DNA of 64,000 nucleotides from Tethya wilhelma (Eukaryota > Porifera > Demospongiae > Tethyida > Tethyidae): NCBI GenBank assembly GCA_964030475.1, contig CAXIPT010000011.1, forward strand, positions 2,243,780-2,307,779, in the 5' to 3' direction. The notes under the pieces are model-generated. The model was not told where the DNA came from. It made no database searches and saw only the letters and a program-made list of their open reading frames with translations. Position numbers and translations under genes: made by a program. Positions 57,679-64,000 of this stretch are shown here, one piece after another. Each line of letters starts with the position of its first letter. Positions within the stretch are counted from its first letter, which is position 1.

Positions 57679-59122
57679 GTTTGTTATTTACAAATGTGAT
57701 ATGTATACATCGATATATCTGCTTCATGTTGATGTTGAATCTGTTTTTTAGATGGCTACCTAGATGTTAAACTGTTACTGAACTGGTCATCATGAATATT
57801 ATTATAGTACCATTGCATTCTTGTAAATTTATAATAGCATCATCAGTCATTGTGTTGGTTTGATAATTTTTATATACTATGTTTGAACTCTTTGTTCAAT
57901 TCATTGAGTCATTCATTCATGCAGACAGTGAGACATTCATTCATATATACAGACATTGAGACATTTATTGTATCATAGATAATGGTATACGTGTATAGGT
58001 GAAATTCTAAAAAGGACGCGCGCGTTTAACATTTAGCGTGGCCACGTGATCATGCACGTGAGAGAAATTGATCTAGCCTTGATCAATATGCAATCACGGG
58101 GATCCCGCGACGCCGGTCTTCGGACGGACACTTAGACTGTAAACACTGCTTGGGCCAACTTCAAATTGTAACTCTGACAGTTTTAGACTTCAATATAATG
58201 TCTATATGTCTCTACTGCTCTCAATTGTTCAAGAAATAGCATTCACAGGAATGTTTGTAGCTTGTAAATGCGACCGATTTATTGATTTCCAAATCGCGCT
58301 TAAACAACCCTTCGGCCTGTCGTAGTATGAAGAGCTTTCGGGCCCAGATTTTATATTTGCAAACTATAATGTCTTAGGTATGTGTACTATTAGTATTATA
58401 GCCCTAGCGCTAACACACCTGCGATTTATAGTTGCTGTCCGAAAGTTGCTGTTAACCGCACGAAACAAGAGTTGCGTCGGCCACACAATTAATAACGTAA
58501 TAGCTTTGGAGTACTCAACTAGTTGGGGCTGGTCTTAGACTATCCTGTAATAAAATTTGATGCTGATTCACGTGAACCAAGTCCGAAGTCTGTGCGGCTT
58601 TTAGTTTTTGAGATACAAGTGTCCGAATTTGATGGTGGACGAACATCGGTGGCTTACTCTAGCTACTCTTGATCATAGGCATAGGTAATTGTGGCCAGCA
58701 ATTGCATTTAGAAAGGATAATTTGGAGATGCATTGAAAGATAACTCAGTGCATTCGTTTAACATTGATTTGTTACTATAAAAAGTATCATGGAGCTTATA
58801 TATTTCTTCATCATAATTATCATACTTGAATCATATCTTACAGCTACAATCTAGCTAGCTACCACATGCAAGCTGAGCAGATCAGTTTCAAGGTTCACTT
58901 ACCTCAACAAATGCAGAGATCACTTTGTCTTTAAGCCTATGAATCCGACTTGTTTTCAATCACTTATTCAACTGAACTCCAGACTGACTGCATGCCACTT
59001 TAATAATTATCGTTTGTGGTTACTTTACTCTTCCGGATATGGTAACGGTCGTTGCAATTGTAAATAATACTATCTGCTGAATAGGCATTCTGTACTCTAT
59101 TCTACACTAGAAAAAATTCCAG
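57679..59122. other. Gene-free, includes the right 81-bp repeat
   Basis: No supported gene. The part before 58580 belongs to the interval bounded by the direct repeats. The promoter of the UBE4-type gene should lie in the last few hundred bases, but no TATA box is obvious. Confidence 0.45.
58581..58661 (+). repeat. 81-bp direct repeat, right copy
   Basis: Identical to 57021-57101. The flanks of the two copies differ, and I see no short target duplication beside them. Confidence 0.9.
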
Positions 59123-62100
59123 ATGGAGGGCGGTATAAATCCATTTCAGACGCTGTTTCTCAGCTCGGAGGATGTTCAGAGAGCGACAGTTGAAGCCAGC
59201 AGTCAAAGAAAAGAGGTGGGAGACATTCTGACCAAGATATTCTTGTTTACAGCTATCAGTAAGTCTTGTTTTGAATGTCTTATGTGTAGCTATGTTGCTC
59301 CTTAAACTGTACCTTTGGTTGCTCCTACTTATTCTGCATAACTTAATGTATCCCAGGCTACTGTTTAACCGTTCCCCTTCCTTCCCTATGGTCTGAGAGA
59401 CTGGGTTAGCCTGTAGAGTGGCCCAGCATAGTTGTTTAGTACACAGTGGATGAAATTTATAATATCATGTCATCAATATACCAAAAAGTGATACTGAAAA
59501 TAGTTATTTTTTGCCATATGGAAGTAAATGACAGCTGCCTGTTTTGCTATATCACTCCTGTACGTTTACCGTACACACTATCATGATGCCACTGTACATG
59601 TTCCCCTATTAACCACCCTGTAATTTTATCTATCCAGGACCTCACGATGATCTTCCGAAAGGCAAACACAAGCTACCTAAGTATCTGATTTTTCTCCCTC
59701 AACTGACTAAAGATGAACAACTGAAACAAAAGTCCGGTGATCTTGATTGGGAGAACTACATTCAGGTATGAGTAATTTACGTGTGTTAGAATGGTGTGTC
59801 AAGGATGTATGTGTACCATGTTGGAAGGAATAGTTGTCACTTCTGGACTGGAAATCTGTTAACATTGACAGTAGTATTATTATGAACATATTGCCCAAGC
59901 ACATACTGTAACCAAGGACTGACTTCAGCTTGTCATAGGTGTCTATCATGATTTTATCTTTTTGTTGTTATTTTTTCTCAGGGTTTAGCTGAGAGGCTCC
60001 AGATGTCCTCTCCTGTGGATCATCTCTTCACTCTCTCCTCTGGTAAAGACAGAGAGCTCTATACAAAGGAGAGGGCTGTGGAGACATCAGGAGTGAGCTA
60101 TCTAGCTTGCTGCTATGCCAGAGCCTGTGTGGAGACTGGTGGACCGGACACCAGGGAGGTTGTGGAGAAGCTGGTTGGTGACTGCCAGAAGAAGATAGTA
60201 GAATTGGCCATGTAGGTTATAAATGATGAGCAGAAAATGTGTAGACTGAAATAGTGGATAGTACTGTGCTTGTGTGTACAGCTCTATCTCTATATGTATT
60301 GTATGTATACTCTGTTGCTTATATGAAGTATGATACCAACAGTGGAAATGTGATATTGTTCTCTCCTACATTATAGCCAATTGATAAGTATGGAGCACAG
60401 ACAGTCACTACCAATACAGTCCAATCTCCAGCAGACCACTTTTACATCATTGCTTATCCAAAGTCTACAAGGAACTAAAGGTAAAGTGTCTTTTGTTTGA
60501 AGCCAATCACCTACTTCACTTCCTGTTTGTTAACTTTGTTTGTTTCAGGTATTCGTATTCCACTTGAATTTTTTAAATCAGTTGCAGGAGCTTTGTCTGA
60601 AGACTCAGAGATGTTGGTATGTGCAGCTATGAAAGCTATATGTAGGAGTCTACTGTTAATTTAGTGATTTATCCCCTAATATGTAGATGTCCAATAATAT
60701 TACGATTATGATAGAGTTTATATGCTCAAAACTGTCTGACAGCTAATTAAGTTACCATCGTAGAACTAGACCTTCTCAGTGTACTTATTTACTGAGGATG
60801 GGAAATTAATACAAGTTAATTGGGAAGGCCTGTTTTACAATAATACTTGACCTGATCACTGGTTCACTTGGTCACTTTATTGTCCAGAGAATGGTCTTTG
60901 AACGTGTATTGGGCTACCTGTCCATCACCTACCCTAATGTGTCTCTCACCACTTCAAACATGGATGTCTATTTCACAGCCATGGAGTTTTTCAGTTCCCA
61001 TTCATCACTAGCTGAGGTACAAATATATTGTTCTAAGCATAGCCTTGTACCCAGGCACTCCCCTTTGACCTTGCACTCAAGGTCAAAGGTGAGAGCCTGG
61101 GTATGAGGCTAAGTTAAAGAAACAGTGTCGCTATAAATATTATAAGCGCTGTTTTGTTAACAAATATAAAATGCATGGCATTTTGTGACATTATTGTTGA
61201 CAAACACGCAATATATGTACATACACAGAGCTAGAATCCAGAACATGGTACCCAGATTGGGCTAGAAATAAAACAAAAAATGTCACAAATGATATAGAAT
61301 GTCATAAAACGTACTTTTAGTAACAAAATAGCGCTTATATATAGTGATACAGTTCTTTTTAAATCTGTAGCTGACTATGTCACTTAACAGCCATTACATG
61401 CTTGTACACACACAGGTTCTAGTCTCCTCCAGCTACTGGTTACCTTCCTCACCAGCCGCTAGAAATGGAAAGGCCTTTGAGCAGCAGTCTCTGCTGGGTC
61501 GTCTGTTGAAGCCATCTCCAATAGCACCCTCTCCTTTGAACCCTTCAGTACGTAAGAGAATAACCTTGCGTAATAGCATTACATCATAATTACATCGCTC
61601 AATATCATAGCAGTTGTTACAAGTGTAGACACTTTTTTGTTGTTGGAAGTTAGCCTCGTTCCCAGGCTCTCACCTTTGACCTTACACTCACGGTAAGGAA
61701 GGAGAGAGCCTGGTCGGAAATATCACGTGAATTTCATCATTGATGACACGAAGGTAGACGTGACCTTTGACCTCTGCCGCGATTGTGCCGTTTTACAAGT
61801 ACCTAGTACAAACAACTCAAGAGAAAGTAATTTTACTGTACTTACCTTGCTTATTTTCATGGTTTTCCAATTTATAAGTGGTAGCAGCGCTAGTTCAGAC
61901 TTGCTACTGCTTGCAGAGGTCAAAGGATGTGTCTACCCTAGTGTCTATCCCCACGTCATTCACATGATATTTCCGACCAGGCTCTCTCCTTCCTTACCGT
62001 GAGTGTAAGGTCAAAGGTGAGAGCCTGGGAACGAGGCTAGTTGGAAGTAGGTTCATTTGTTTTTGTTTTTGTTTTCAGCCATACTTTAGTCCTGATAGTT

Positions 62101-62512
62101 CGTTAAGGAGGGATGAGGTGGAAGGACTCACTGCCTCTCTTCATCCACAGCTGGAGAACAATGTCACCAAAGTCTGCAAGGTTTGACAGAAATTGCTTAC
62201 TCATAATGTGTAGTTGTACAAACTACACATGTGAGTATTTTTTGTATATTGTATGTGCAGTAATGGTCATGCAGTCAAGTAGTTATGTGTAGTATTGTGC
62301 ATGACATTGTATTTTGTGTAGTTAGAGGAATACTACCTACTTGAGTAACATACTCTCTTTTGTCTATATATCCCATGGTGTATATACAAACAAACAGTTA
62401 TGGTAATCAGTTCAACCATACTCAAAGCAAGGTGACAATCTAGTAGCCCCATACAAATTGTCTAGCTACAAGATAGCTTACCCTGCACAGCCCGAATCAA
62501 AACAACTCCTAT

Positions 62513-62557
<45 letters not shown>

Positions 62558-63890
62558 GTATATAGATATTCAACAATCTTCTTCGTGCTGGTCCAAAATC
62601 AAGGAAAGCTCTCATCTCTTGGCTTGTTGAGTGTTTTGACAAGAACTCTTCTCGTGGTAAAATGTCTTCCCGACTGTTTCAAGGTGGTCTCAACCTCTTC
62701 ACAATAATGGAAACAGCCAGTGATGGTTTCTTCATGAACCTCTGCTGGGTCTTGCTTCAGTTATGTTCCCCTTTCTTGGTGAGAGCTGATGGTGTAGTCA
62801 CAGCGAAGAAGATATCTAGGGTGGCCAGTATTGATCCATCTTACTGTGCTTGTGAGAGTCATGAGCAGTGTCTCTCTGTGGACAGTGGAGGACCTCTGGT
62901 GGACTTCACCAAGGAAATAAAGCTAGTGCCTGGGGAGTCAAGTAAGGCTACTTTATGTATACTGTCAAGCAGGACATATTATGGTCTAGCATGAAATTAG
63001 TTGTGATGGTACAAAGTAGTATTGATCTTAGAAGGTATTAGCTGCATGTCCAATTTTCATGTGCTCACAACTCACCTGGACACACACAGCTTCATCAGAT
63101 CACCTCAATGTCACATTCAATATGCTTTACAGGTTCAGAGGGCACTGACAGGATTGCTCCTAGAGCCCCATTCAACTTCATCACTCACTGCTTCTTTCTC
63201 ACTCACAGGTGTCTCATTCTAGGTAAAATAGTCTTGTAGCTCTTTTTTGAGACTCTGCATAGTAATGATAAGTTCAATGTTACAAATAAAGTAATTGCTC
63301 AAGTTAATGTGGAATGTCAAGGACAAAAGTGGAAAATTACAGCCTTTGTTTGTTTTTTTCTTCATTTAGGAATGACTCAGGTCATATACAAATGCCAGGA
63401 CTTGATGAGACTCTCTTCAAGGGTAAGTATGAACTATTTTCTTTCACCTCGCTAGCTGGATCTATCTTAGAACTATGTTTGTTTACTGGAGACAGACTGG
63501 AGGAGGCTGGAAGCATAGATCATAAATTACAAGTTATTATCTACATTACAAGCTAGTAATCAAGGATGCTGAGTTAGCAATCTATTTTTGTTTTCTGCTC
63601 AGCCAACAGTTTTTACAGTATACTTTGTGTCTACTTCCCCTAAAACTTGCTGAGTCAGCAGACAAGATTGCTGACTCAGTATCCCTAATTATTTCCTTGC
63701 TTCCTCCATGCTGACTAAGTGAAGCGCTAGTTATATTTCAGACATTATTCTCTAAGACATTCACCCTCTTCCCCCTCAGCTTCATGGTGCTATGCTCAGT
63801 ATAGGTCAGGCAGCCATTCAACCAGGGACACCAGGTCACAGGATAATGCAACAATTTCGTCTACTTCAGTCACAGCTCTTAGCAATAAAG
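59123..63890 (+). CDS. UBE4A: Ubiquitin conjugation factor E4 (Ufd2/UBE4 family), first twelve exons
   Basis: Exons join in phase: 59123-59258, 59638-59765, 59982-60211, 60377-60480, 60549-60616, 60888-61016, 61416-61547, 62079-62180, 62566-62941, 63133-63222, 63370-63422 and 63780-63890. The start MEGGINPFQTLF and EVGDILTKIFLFT resemble the UBE4A N-terminus. Core landmarks of the Ufd2 fold follow: SLLGRLLKPSP, SRKALISWLVECFDKNSSRG, TASDGFFMNLCWVLLQLCSP, SIDPSYC and FNFITHCFFLTHRCLILG. The family extends ubiquitin chains, through a C-terminal U-box, on substrates for proteasomal degradation. About 540 residues are encoded here; the rest and the U-box lie beyond the window. UBE4A is favoured over UBE4B by the N-terminus, but the core does not separate them strongly. 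Confidence 0.85.
61040..61111. repeat. Short palindrome related to the TAGCCTC element, in intron 6
   Basis: tagccttgtacccaggcact pairs with gagagcctgggtatgaggct, with a short loop. It is a miniature relative of the element at 61651-62039. No target duplication is visible. Confidence 0.65.
61651..62039. mobile_element. Non-autonomous DNA element, ~85-bp TIRs, 9-bp target duplication GTTGGAAGT
   Basis: The left arm starts tagcctcgttcccaggctct and the right arm is its reverse complement. GTTGGAAGT flanks it at 61642-61650 and 62040-62048. It lies in intron 7 of the UBE4-type gene, about 40 bp before the next exon, and the acceptor is intact. The short frames inside are not genes. Confidence 0.9.
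62517..62555. repeat. (AC)n microsatellite just before exon 9
   Basis: An uninterrupted AC run ends about 10 bp before the acceptor of the exon at 62566, replacing the usual pyrimidine tract. Confidence 0.85.
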
Positions 63891-64000
63891 GTAAAACGAG
63901 AGAAACAGAATTTCTTTCCAAAAATTTGATAGGGTTACTGCTATTGGAGTATTCATATATTTATGGTCTCTAATGATAGAAGTTTATATCCATGTACATA

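Overview
The window is eukaryotic and looks like a sponge, most probably a demosponge such as Amphimedon. Introns are short and phase-matched, several gene families have a sponge or early-animal flavour, AT-rich intergenic DNA is full of small inverted-repeat elements, and dinucleotide microsatellites and isolated N bases mark assembly joins. The species is an inference; no marker gene proves it.

The first 33 kb is dominated by a locally amplified family of membrane proteins: signal peptide, Cys-rich ectodomain with an N-R-x-G-x2-C-x2-C core, eight to nine membrane segments, and a short tail with a tyrosine motif (YQPL or YPPL). One copy is clean (20488-22338). Two minus-strand copies are full length but carry single-base frameshifts (2125-4033, 6605-8519). 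One copy has small coding indels (27465-29242), one is decayed (29724-31268), and at least six relics lie between them. A large single-exon gene at 49424-53896 carries the same membrane domain behind a long beta-helix ectodomain with GGAI and FxxN repeats of the chlamydial Pmp type. These proteins form one superfamily with two ectodomain styles; their function is unknown.

Inside the array lies a minus-strand SecA-like gene (11357-18819) of the kind scattered through invertebrates. It has a possible myristoylation signal, a SecA helicase core whose Walker A and B parts I cannot find, a hydrophobic helical stretch, two OTU-like units and, after one phase-matched intron, an HNH-like domain. It resembles a polymorphic toxin or effector built into an animal gene, and several frame breaks interrupt it. 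A small secreted precursor at 23603-24220 joins acidic repeats to a strongly cationic segment and looks like an antimicrobial-peptide precursor.

The middle (33-43 kb) is poor in genes and rich in mobile debris: two non-autonomous elements here, plus two more at 46.5 and 61.6 kb, have TAG...CTA termini and exact 9-bp target duplications. There is also a hAT-like MITE and several foldback elements. A partial plus-strand gene at 39486-40995 appears to join a sponge-type alpha-helical domain to the N-terminus of acetyl-CoA synthetase, and stops at an assembly join.

The right side holds a nine-exon geranylgeranyl-reductase-family flavoprotein (43985-48654, minus), the beta-helix membrane gene, a small array of duplicated micro-exons between two identical 81-bp direct repeats (57021-58661), and the first twelve exons of a Ufd2/UBE4-type ubiquitin E4 ligase (59123-63890, plus), cut off by the window end before its U-box. 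A partial WW-domain gene is cut by the left edge.
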